A DNA stretch of 64,000 bases from Firm-04 sp964392175 (GTDB lineage Bacteria; Bacillota; Clostridia; Oscillospirales; Ruminococcaceae), in the NCBI GenBank assembly GCA_964392175.1, contig CAYMOJ010000005.1, positions 1 through 64,000 of the forward strand, read 5' to 3'. A model generated the notes under the pieces. That model did no database searches and was not told the origin of the DNA. It was given only the letters and a program-made list of their open reading frames with translations. The position numbers and the translations under genes are program-made. Shown one piece after another: positions 26,689 through 34,024 of this stretch. How positions within the stretch are numbered: the stretch's first letter is position 1; every line of letters begins with the position of its first letter.

Positions 26689-26704
26689 TGTATCCTCCTA
26701 TTGA

Positions 26705-27247
26705 TCATTGATTTGGATGATGTTGTGTCTGTACCGCATTGACCTCCTGTACCAACGTCTGGATGTCCTCCGGCTCAATTCCGGTCGGTTCGCGCCCCAT
26801 TGCACGCTCCATGTTCACGCAGATACGGTTTGTCAGACTTTCCAGAATCCGCATTTCCTCCGATGAAAAACCTGCATAGACCGCTGCATCAAAAGCATCC
26901 ATGGTGCGGCTGCCGGCAGCCAAAGTCTCCTCACCCTTTGGTGTGATGTAAAGTTGCTTGCACCGCTGATTTTCAGGGCATACAGCTGCTGTCAGGTATT
27001 CTGCCTGCTTCAGCGATTTGACAGTCATTGCTACAGCAGGAGCGGAAATGCCTAATTCCTTTGCAATTTCCATTTGTGGGCATCCGCTGTGTCTTTGAAT
27101 ATATTCCAGCAGCTGTATCTGTGTGCAATTTAAGCCGTTGTGCTGTTCTGTTTTGCGAATGTAAATACGACGTAGCAGCTGTATTTTTGCAAATCGCCCA
27201 AACATTTTACGCCGCGCGGTGATCTCCTCAGCCAACGAATCCGACAT
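26705..27247 (-). CDS. MarR-family transcriptional regulator
   Basis: 180-residue MarR protein, probable repressor of the exporter genes that start 17 bp downstream. The winged helix region reads LNCTQIQLLEYIQRH, MEIAKELGISAPAVAMTV and ENQRCKQLYITPKGE (wing), within about residues 38-110. The ATG at 27247 is used because GGAAAGGAGGG precedes it; the open frame extends 54 codons upstream into the promoter and is not translated. A palindromic site around the transcription start suggests autoregulation. The inducing ligand is unknown. Confidence 0.9.
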   Translation of the reverse strand: MSDSLAEEITARRKMFGRFAKIQLLRRIYIRKTEQHNGLNCTQIQLLEYIQRHSGCPQMEIAKELGISAPAVAMTVKSLKQAEYLTAAVCPENQRCKQLYITPKGEETLAAGSRTMDAFDAAVYAGFSSEEMRILESLTNRICVNMERAMGREPTGIEPEDIQTLVQEVNAVQTQHHPNQ

Positions 27248-27277
27248 GATGTTCCCTCCTTTCCAAACAGTTTTGCG

Positions 27278-27325
27278 CTTAACTGTTAACTGCTTAATTA
27301 TACGACATTTTCGTGCAAAAGTCAA
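27278..27325 (-). promoter_or_regulatory. Promoter and candidate operator of the marR-exporter operon
   Basis: On the minus strand TTGACT (27325-27320) and TATAAT (27302-27297) are 17 bp apart. Immediately downstream, 27278-27297 is an imperfect palindrome centred on GTTAAC with TTAA at both ends, a likely MarR operator overlapping the transcription start. Confidence 0.7.
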
Positions 27326-27505
27326 GCAGAAATCTGGAAATGTTACACAACAGCAAGTGCCATTTTTTATGCAAAATACACATCCGGCAATCTTTGCATC
27401 CGCTTGCACCTTCTCTGCCTATCCGTTCCCAGTCTGCTCTCGTCATCACCATGCACTTCACGACTGCACAATTGCAAAAGATCCAGAACTTTCGTTCTGA
27501 AAGAC

Positions 27506-27534
27506 TTTACTTTTTTGCATTCCTGTGGTATAAT
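27506..27534 (+). promoter_or_regulatory. Promoter of the yfhO-like gene
   Basis: TTTACT (27506-27511) and TATAAT (27529-27534) with 17-bp spacing, 75 bp before the ATG. The stretch between the divergent marR and yfhO-like promoters (27326-27505) holds no gene I can see. Confidence 0.6.
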
Positions 27535-27608
27535 AAACCATAATTGGACGGTGACGATGGCAATGCATACCTTCACCACCATATGAATCCATTGGAGGCG
27601 TTTCCCCT

Positions 27609-30167
27609 ATGAAGCTTCGCAATCCTTTTTCGGCAAGCCGTCTGGCAGACGACCGCCGTGAACCATACTTACAGGTATTTTTACTGGGCTTTGCCATTCT
27701 CCTGATCGCAATTCTGCCCATTATGATTTTCACAGGTGGCTATTTTATCTACTACGGTGACTACAATTCGCAGCAGATTCCCTTTTATCAAATCGCTCAC
27801 GATGCAGTGCAAAGCGGTCAGCTGGGTTGGAACTGGAACACCGATCTGGGAGCAAACTTCATCGGTTCTTACTCCTTTTATCTGCTAGGCAGCCCATTCT
27901 TCTGGATCACCCTGCTGTTTCCATCTAGCGCAACACTTTACTTGATGCCCTATCTACTGGCACTCAAGCACGCCGTTGCCGCCCTGACAAGCTATGCTTT
28001 TATCCGTCGTTTTGTGCGCAGTCGGCGAGCGGCATTCATTGGTGCATTGCTGTATGCCTTTTCCGGATTTCAGCTATACAACATCTTTTTTAATCATTTT
28101 CAGGATGTCACCGCGTTTTTCCCACTGCTGCTAATCGCACTGGAGGAACGCGTCAACAATGATCGCCGTGGCGTATTCGCCATCACCGCAGCGTTTATGG
28201 CGATGCTCAACTACTTCTTTTTCACGGGGCAAGTTGTATTCGTAATCCTATACTTCATTATGCGCTGCCCATGCAAGGATTTCAACATCAACCTGCGTAA
28301 ATTTTTCAGCATCGCGTTAGAATCGGTAATCGGTGTGATGATCTCCTGCTTTATGCTGCTGCCATCAGCATTGGCGATTCTGAACAACAACCGCGTAGAT
28401 ACGCATTTGTACGGCATGGATATGGTCGCATTCAGTGACCGCACGCGAGTACTGCGCATCATACAAAGTTTCTTTATGATCCCTGATGTGCCCGCACGCC
28501 CCAACTTGTTCTCCTCGGAATACGCAAAATGGGCGTCCATCGGCGGCTATCTCCCCTTATTTTCCATGACAGGCGTACTGTCTTTCATGGCATCAAAGAA
28601 AAAGCACTGGGCAACTCGTCTGGTGGCGATCTGCGCGGTCTGTGCCGTGATCCCTATTCTCAACTCGGCATTTTATGCACTGAACAGTTCCTATTATGCA
28701 CGCTGGTACTATATGCCCATTCTCATTATGGCGATGATGACTGCATATGTGCTGGATAATGGAACCATTCAGACCAAACGCAGCGTAGTGATCTGCGGCA
28801 TTGTTCTTGCCGGTTGCGCTGTAATCGCCTGCCTGCCCACCAAGGATGATCAACAGGACGTGCATTGGTTCCGGTTTGCCGAATACCCATGGTACTTCTG
28901 GCTGGTGCTGTTGCTTTGCGTGATGATGCTGGTAGGTGCTGCAGTGCTCTGGCGTCGTCGTGAACAAGGACTGCCCTTTATGAATGCTGCCCTGTGGTCA
29001 TCAGTCGTCTCCTGCTTGATTTGCACTGTGACGGTGGTCTACTTTGGCGTGGGATTGGGTTCCTATCCTACCTACTATGTAAACTATGCCATCAAGGGTG
29101 CCGATGAAATTCATCTGGAGGAAGAAGAAAACCAGTTCTTCCGTGTGGATATTTCCGAGAATTATGACAACTACCCCATGTTGTGGGGATATTCCTCCAT
29201 GCGCTGCTTCCACAGCATTGTACCAACTTCAATCATGGATTTTTATCAAAGTGTAGGTATCACCCGCGATGTTGCATCCCGTGCGGAAACAAGCAACTTT
29301 CCACTGCGCGCCATGTTCAATGTCAAATACTACTTTGACAAATACTACACCGATAAGGCTGATACCTACGAATACGAGCTGGATCTGCCCGGATTTGAGT
29401 ATATCGGGAAGCAAAATGGATTTTATGTCTACGAAAACCTGTATTATGTGCCCATGGGCGTGGCTTACGATTACTATATCGATGAAGAACAATTAGACAA
29501 AAACACCGCCCTTACTCGCCAGAAAATCATGCTGAAAGCACTGGGGCTAACCACCCATCAGATCAAAAAGTATGGTGAGATTCTCGAAGAGATCCCCGAA
29601 ACAGAAAAATACAACATGGACGAAGCAGAATACCTCGCCACTTGCGAGAAGATGGTGGCGCAGTCCTGCGATACATTCACCTACGATTCTTATGGCTTTG
29701 ATGCAACCATTACGCTGGATGCCCCCAAGCTGGTGTTCTTCAGCGTCCCCTATGAAGATGGTTGGACGGCAACCGTCAACGGCAAGCCGGTAGATGTGGA
29801 AAAGGTCAGCTACGGCTTTATGGCTGTGCTTTGCGAAGCAGGCGACAACGTCATCCATTTTGATTACGAAACGCCGGGGCTGAATTATGGTTTGCGTCTC
29901 ACATTCTGTGGCCTGCTGGTGCTAATTGTATATCTTCTGTGGGCAAAGTGGAAATTCCGTGGTGTCAGACCCAAGCATTATGCCTACACACACTGCTACG
30001 ATTATGATTCTGTAGAGCCGATGCCGGTGCATCAGCTGTATATGGAATATGCCGTTTATCGACATGACCCCGATGTGCTCGACAACGATGCATCTGCCAA
30101 ACCGGAAATCAATAGCGATAAGACCGCTACCGATTCGACCGAAAACACTGAAGAAAAAAAGGAGTAA
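27609..30167 (+). CDS. YfhO family polytopic membrane protein
   Basis: 852-residue YfhO-type protein, related to GT-C fold glycosyltransferases. About a dozen membrane helices fill residues 25-480, with the family stretch GGYFIYYGDYNSQQIPFYQ (about 39-57) containing acidic residues at the presumed lipid-sugar site, and FSGFQLYNIFFNHF. A large external domain (about 485-765) contains FSVPYEDGWTATVNG, the usual YfhO C-terminal signature, then a last helix and a cytoplasmic tail. Bacillus YfhO-like proteins glycosylate teichoic acids. GGAGG precedes the ATG by 9-10 bases. The Nudix gene follows 6 bp later. Confidence 0.9.
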   Translation: MKLRNPFSASRLADDRREPYLQVFLLGFAILLIAILPIMIFTGGYFIYYGDYNSQQIPFYQIAHDAVQSGQLGWNWNTDLGANFIGSYSFYLLGSPFFWITLLFPSSATLYLMPYLLALKHAVAALTSYAFIRRFVRSRRAAFIGALLYAFSGFQLYNIFFNHFQDVTAFFPLLLIALEERVNNDRRGVFAITAAFMAMLNYFFFTGQVVFVILYFIMRCPCKDFNINLRKFFSIALESVIGVMISCFMLLPSALAILNNNRVDTHLYGMDMVAFSDRTRVLRIIQSFFMIPDVPARPNLFSSEYAKWASIGGYLPLFSMTGVLSFMASKKKHWATRLVAICAVCAVIPILNSAFYALNSSYYARWYYMPILIMAMMTAYVLDNGTIQTKRSVVICGIVLAGCAVIACLPTKDDQQDVHWFRFAEYPWYFWLVLLLCVMMLVGAAVLWRRREQGLPFMNAALWSSVVSCLICTVTVVYFGVGLGSYPTYYVNYAIKGADEIHLEEEENQFFRVDISENYDNYPMLWGYSSMRCFHSIVPTSIMDFYQSVGITRDVASRAETSNFPLRAMFNVKYYFDKYYTDKADTYEYELDLPGFEYIGKQNGFYVYENLYYVPMGVAYDYYIDEEQLDKNTALTRQKIMLKALGLTTHQIKKYGEILEEIPETEKYNMDEAEYLATCEKMVAQSCDTFTYDSYGFDATITLDAPKLVFFSVPYEDGWTATVNGKPVDVEKVSYGFMAVLCEAGDNVIHFDYETPGLNYGLRLTFCGLLVLIVYLLWAKWKFRGVRPKHYAYTHCYDYDSVEPMPVHQLYMEYAVYRHDPDVLDNDASAKPEINSDKTATDSTENTEEKKE

Positions 30168-30173
30168 CCCAAT

Positions 30174-30812
30174 ATGGAACATGATATCAACTGCAATGAC
30201 TGCGCAAGCTGTAGCGACTGTAACGGCAGTTGCTCCTCGTGCAGCGAATGTGCCACCTCTGCTGCACCCGCCGCGCACTTGCAAGAAGCACAAATCGCAG
30301 CCGAAAGCATCTATGACGGAAAAATTTTGAAGCTCACAAGGGATACCGTAAAGCTGGAAAATGGACAGACCGCCACCAGAGAAGTGATTCATCATCCCGG
30401 TGGTGCCTGCATTGTGCCACTGACAGATGCCATGGAAGTACTGATGGTGCGGCAGTTTCGCTACCCTCACAACGAGATCACACTGGAAGTGCCTGCCGGC
30501 AAGCTGGAATACGGTGAGGATCCCGAAGCTTGCGCCATTCGCGAATTGCAGGAGGAGGTCGGCGCAACGGCAAAACAAATCTTCTACCTGGGTTGCCTGT
30601 ACCCTACCCCCGCTTATGATAAAGAGGTCATTCATATGTATCTCGCTACCGGGCTGACCTTTGCAGACAGCAAACCCGATGCAGATGAATTTTTAGACGT
30701 GGTGAAGCTCCCCCTGACGCAGGTGATCAGCATGGTAATGGATAACAAAGTTCCCGACGCCAAAACACAGTTGGCACTCTTAAAAACCATGCAAATGATG
30801 TACACCAGCTGA
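30174..30812 (+). CDS. Nudix hydrolase (ADP-ribose pyrophosphatase type) with Cys-rich N-terminus
   Basis: 212-residue Nudix enzyme. The Nudix box GKLEYGEDPEACAIRELQEE continues VG and fits GX5EX7REUXEEXGU exactly, and the PTPAYDKEVIHMYLA stretch is typical of ADP-ribose pyrophosphatases (NudF type). Unusually, the first 30 residues carry seven cysteines in 20 positions (CNDCASCSDCNGSCSSCSEC), followed by an Ala-rich hinge; ordinary family members lack this. AAAGGAG lies 7-8 bases before the ATG, so the Cys-rich start is genuinely part of the gene. The head may bind metal; that is inference. Confidence 0.9.
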   Translation: MEHDINCNDCASCSDCNGSCSSCSECATSAAPAAHLQEAQIAAESIYDGKILKLTRDTVKLENGQTATREVIHHPGGACIVPLTDAMEVLMVRQFRYPHNEITLEVPAGKLEYGEDPEACAIRELQEEVGATAKQIFYLGCLYPTPAYDKEVIHMYLATGLTFADSKPDADEFLDVVKLPLTQVISMVMDNKVPDAKTQLALLKTMQMMYTS

Positions 30813-30820
30813 TTGGGCAC

Positions 30821-30862
30821 AAAAAACCGTCTGCGTAAGTTGCAAGTGCAACACGCAGACGG
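30821..30862 (-). terminator. Terminator of spoVG
   Basis: Read on the minus strand, CCGTCTGCGT pairs with ACGCAGACGG (30827-30836 with 30853-30862), followed by TTTTTT. It lies 36 bp past the spoVG stop. Confidence 0.85.
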
Positions 30863-30897
30863 AATACGGCTTCAACTCAATATTTTCGATACAGCCT

Positions 30898-31212
30898 TCA
30901 CAGAACGATGTTGGTAGCTTCTGCTGCCGCAGAACGCTCCTCCTCAGCCGCCTGCAAAGCAAGCTGGCGGTTATATGCCCCGAGAATATGTTCCTCAAGA
31001 TACTGCCTTGCTTCGGGTGAAATGGGGTGCACCACATCACGGAACACACCGGATTCATCCTTACGACTGGGCATTGCCACAAAAAGCCGTTCTTCACCCT
31101 GCACTACTTTTATGTCATGAATGGCAACCATCTGGTCCAGTGTGATAGAAACGATTGCCCGCAAGCGTCCTTCTGTCATCATCTTACGAATCTTCAAGTC
31201 TGTGATCTCCAT
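30898..31212 (-). CDS. spoVG: Septation/sporulation regulator SpoVG
   Basis: 104-residue SpoVG protein; Bacillus SpoVG is 97. Conserved blocks are EITDLKIRKM, EGRLRAIVSITLDQM, VAIHDIKVVQG, LFVAMPSRKDESG, FRDVVHPISPEAR and the Ala/Glu-rich tail. SpoVG is a small nucleic-acid-binding regulator involved in cortex formation and asymmetric septation, and in virulence control in non-spore formers. The ATG at 31212 begins MEITDL as in the family; AAAGGA is rather far (12 bases). It is transcribed away from murC and is monocistronic. Confidence 0.95.
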   Translation of the reverse strand: MEITDLKIRKMMTEGRLRAIVSITLDQMVAIHDIKVVQGEERLFVAMPSRKDESGVFRDVVHPISPEARQYLEEHILGAYNRQLALQAAEEERSAAAEATNIVL

Positions 31213-31440
31213 AAAACATACGCATCCTTTCCCTGTCGCATCTGTCAGACGGCAAAACAAAACGCCGCCTTACTGCTTATTTGCCACATCATCGGCATAT
31301 ACTACCAGTATGACCCGTGGGACGAAAATGATTCACCACGCCCCGCATATCCAAAGGCTCATCCGTCAGTATAGAGGGGATTATACCATGATATTGTGTT
31401 CGTTTTGTGAAGATTACAAGACAGAAAGGAAAGTTATTTT

Positions 31441-32862
31441 ATGAAGAATTTCTTAAGAGAAGGAATGCATATCCATATGATCGGCATTGGCGGTTCGGGA
31501 ATGTACCCGTTAGCACAGGTGCTGCACAGCAAGGGATATCATCTTTCCGGCTCTGATAACAATGAGACCGATACACTGGCAGCTGTCAGAGCTATGGGAA
31601 TCCCCGTGGTACTGGGGCAAAAAGCGGAAAACATCAAGGGGGCAGATCTTGTGGTGTACTCTGCAGCGATCTCTCCGCAAAATCCTGAGCGTGCCGCAGC
31701 GGAAGCCGGCGGCGTACCCATGATGGAGCGTAGCGTACTGCTTGGTATCGTATCCTCGTGGTATCACGATGCAGTGTGCATTGCAGGCACCCACGGCAAA
31801 ACCACCACATCCTCCATGCTGGCACAAATTTTGCTGACTGCCGGCATTGATCTTTCCGCAGTGATTGGCGGCAAGTTACCTTGCCTGGGGGGCAGCGGTA
31901 GAGCCGGCAACAGTGAGATGTTCGTTTGCGAAGCTTGTGAATATGTTGATACCTTCCTACAGCTGGAGCCGGATATCGCTGTGATTCTCAATATCGATGA
32001 AGATCACATGGAATATTTTAAAACACTGGATAATCTCAAACATTCCTTCATTCGCTTTGCCCAAAAGGCAAGCCGCGCGGTTCTTTACAATGGTGATGAT
32101 GCCAATACCTGTGAAGCAATGCGACAAATCACGGGCAAGCAAATGATCACATATGGCACAGGTCCTGAATGTGAGTGGCGCGCCACAGAAATCACGCACC
32201 CCAACAGTCGGCAAACATTGTTCACGGTGTATCACGATGAGGAAAAGCTTGGCACAATCACCTTGCAGGTGCCCGGTACGCATAATATTCTCAATGCCCT
32301 TTGCGCTACCGCCGCTGCTCATCTTCTTGGACTGTCTTTTGCACAGGCACAGGACGGCTTAATGGCGTTTCACGGGGCAAAACGTCGCTTTGAAGTGATT
32401 GCAGAGGTCGGGGGCATTACCGTCTGCGATGATTACGCCCATCACCCTGCTGAGATCGCAGCCACACTATGTGCCGCTAAGACTATGCACTACTCTCGTG
32501 TCATTGCGGTTCATCAGCCGTTTACTTTCACGCGCACGAAGCGTCTGCTTGATGATTTTGCTGATGCGCTTTCCATCGCAGATATTGTCGCGTTAACCGA
32601 TATCATGGGTGGCAGAGAGCAAAACACCATCGGGGTATATACCAGACAGCTTGCAGAGAAAATCACAGACAGACCCTGTATCTGGTTTGCACAAGATGAA
32701 ACGGAAACGGAAAATAACAACCGCAAATATCAGAATTTTGACGATGTATGTGCGGCTGTCTGCAAAGAAGCAGCCCCCGGTGACCTAATTATTACGCTGG
32801 GCTGTGGCGATGTGAATAAGCTTTCGCTGCAAATCGCAAACGCTTTGCAGGCGAATGCCTAA
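31441..32862 (+). CDS. murC: UDP-N-acetylmuramate--L-alanine ligase
   Basis: 473-residue Mur ligase that adds the first residue (L-Ala) to UDP-MurNAc in peptidoglycan synthesis. The N-terminal UDP-binding domain starts with IGIGGSGM, the central ATPase domain has GTHGKTTTSSM (about residues 119-129), followed by the Mur ligase motifs EACEYVDTF and NIDEDHMEYF, and the C-terminal domain has DDYAHHPAEI. AGAAAGGAAAG precedes the ATG. The upstream 228-bp gap to spoVG holds divergent promoters that I cannot place with confidence. Confidence 0.95.
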   Translation: MKNFLREGMHIHMIGIGGSGMYPLAQVLHSKGYHLSGSDNNETDTLAAVRAMGIPVVLGQKAENIKGADLVVYSAAISPQNPERAAAEAGGVPMMERSVLLGIVSSWYHDAVCIAGTHGKTTTSSMLAQILLTAGIDLSAVIGGKLPCLGGSGRAGNSEMFVCEACEYVDTFLQLEPDIAVILNIDEDHMEYFKTLDNLKHSFIRFAQKASRAVLYNGDDANTCEAMRQITGKQMITYGTGPECEWRATEITHPNSRQTLFTVYHDEEKLGTITLQVPGTHNILNALCATAAAHLLGLSFAQAQDGLMAFHGAKRRFEVIAEVGGITVCDDYAHHPAEIAATLCAAKTMHYSRVIAVHQPFTFTRTKRLLDDFADALSIADIVALTDIMGGREQNTIGVYTRQLAEKITDRPCIWFAQDETETENNNRKYQNFDDVCAAVCKEAAPGDLIITLGCGDVNKLSLQIANALQANA

Positions 32863-32869
32863 GTTTCCA

Positions 32870-32883
32870 CGAATTAAAATTCG
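32870..32883. promoter_or_regulatory. Candidate LexA operator before lexA
   Basis: CGAAT-TAAA-ATTCG is a perfect 5-bp inverted repeat with a 4-bp spacer, the layout of the Gram-positive SOS box (CGAAC-N4-GTTCG) with C/G changed to T/A at the inner position. It ends just before the lexA ribosome site, where a repressor would block the lexA start. Confidence 0.5.
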
Positions 32884-32900
32884 AAAGGAAGGTAAACCAT

Positions 32901-33488
32901 ATGCTCAACGATACCGCCAAAGCCATCTACCGCTATATCTCTCAGCGTATTGATGATGGCTATCCGCCGACCATCCGCGAAATTTGCCGCGAACTGGGCA
33001 TTCGTTCCACTTCCACTGTGCATCGTTATATCAATCGCCTTGTTGAAGAAGGCTACCTGGAAAAAATGGACAACCAGAATCGCGCCATTCGCCTGACAGG
33101 AAGAACTTCGGTGAATGTACCGCTCATCGGCACGGTCACAGCCGGCGCACCCATTACAGCAATCGAAAACATTACCGCATATCTGCCCTATGCACCCAAA
33201 CGGCATTTCAGCGGCAAATTGTTTGCACTGAAAATTCGCGGTGAGAGCATGATCAATGCAGGAATCTGTGACGGTGATATCATCATTGTGGAACAACAGT
33301 CTACAGCGAGTAACGGTGATATCGTCGTAGCACTGATCAACAGAGAGGAAGCCACCGTAAAACGATTCTACAAGGAAAACGGCGGATACCGTTTGCAGCC
33401 TGAGAATGACAGCATGGAGCCTATCTATGTTTCCGAGGTCGCTGTGCTGGGCAAAGTCGTGGCGTTGCTACGTTATTTTGAACAATAA
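32901..33488 (+). CDS. lexA: SOS repressor LexA
   Basis: 195-residue SOS repressor with self-cleavage activity. The N-terminal winged helix contains GYPPTIREICRELGI and STSTVHRYINRL. The scissile Ala81-Gly82 bond lies in VTAGAPI, and the S24 peptidase dyad is Ser116 (RGESM) and Lys154 (EEATVKRF). On DNA damage RecA filaments trigger cleavage and derepress repair genes. GAAAGGAAGG precedes the ATG. A palindromic candidate operator lies 18 bp upstream. Grouping with murC and zapA puts it in a cell-wall and division neighbourhood. Confidence 0.95.
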   Translation: MLNDTAKAIYRYISQRIDDGYPPTIREICRELGIRSTSTVHRYINRLVEEGYLEKMDNQNRAIRLTGRTSVNVPLIGTVTAGAPITAIENITAYLPYAPKRHFSGKLFALKIRGESMINAGICDGDIIIVEQQSTASNGDIVVALINREEATVKRFYKENGGYRLQPENDSMEPIYVSEVAVLGKVVALLRYFEQ

Positions 33489-33559
33489 TGAATCGTCAGA
33501 ACAGAAGGTCACAATACAGATCGTAAAAACCGGAATTAAGAAAGGATGGAACAAATCCC

Positions 33560-34024
33560 ATGATGAGTCGAGTTAAAGTAGTACTTTGCGGTAAAGAGTA
33601 TGTTCTGCAAACTGAGGAAGCACCCAGCTATGTGTATCAACTGGCCAAAACACTGGAAAAGCGTATTTCCGATATCACCGAGAAAAGCCCTCGCATCTCT
33701 GCACATTCCGCCGTAATGATGGTAGCACTTTCCACTATGGATGAGCTGACGAAGGCAAATACCGGCGTGGAGGTCATTCGCTCGCAAGTCAAGGAATATG
33801 TGGACGAAGCCGGTAAAGCACGAATGGAACGTGACGCAGCATTGCGCGAGATCGATGTACTGAAAGCCAAAATTGAGCAACTGGAGAACCTGTTGAAGCT
33901 GAAATCGTTGAAAGAAAGTATTGATGCTGAACAGAGCACCGCTGCCAAAACGGAAGAAGCTTCCGTAACGCCCGATGCGGAACAGCTGATACTGACCGAA
34001 GACCCATCTGCTGCCGAAGCATGA
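33560..34024 (+). CDS. zapA: Cell division protein ZapA
   Basis: 154-residue ZapA family protein, which bundles FtsZ filaments at mid-cell. The N-terminal domain (SRVKVVLCGKEYVLQTEE, about 3-20) and the following helix (YVYQLAKTLEKRISDI, HSAVMMVALSTMDEL) are characteristic. A coiled-coil (about 75-115) and an acidic, Thr/Ala-rich C-terminal extension of about 35 residues make it longer than the roughly 90-residue Bacillus protein. The start could be ATG 33560 or 33563. Its stop overlaps the U32 peptidase start (ATGA). Confidence 0.88.
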   Translation: MMSRVKVVLCGKEYVLQTEEAPSYVYQLAKTLEKRISDITEKSPRISAHSAVMMVALSTMDELTKANTGVEVIRSQVKEYVDEAGKARMERDAALREIDVLKAKIEQLENLLKLKSLKESIDAEQSTAAKTEEASVTPDAEQLILTEDPSAAEA

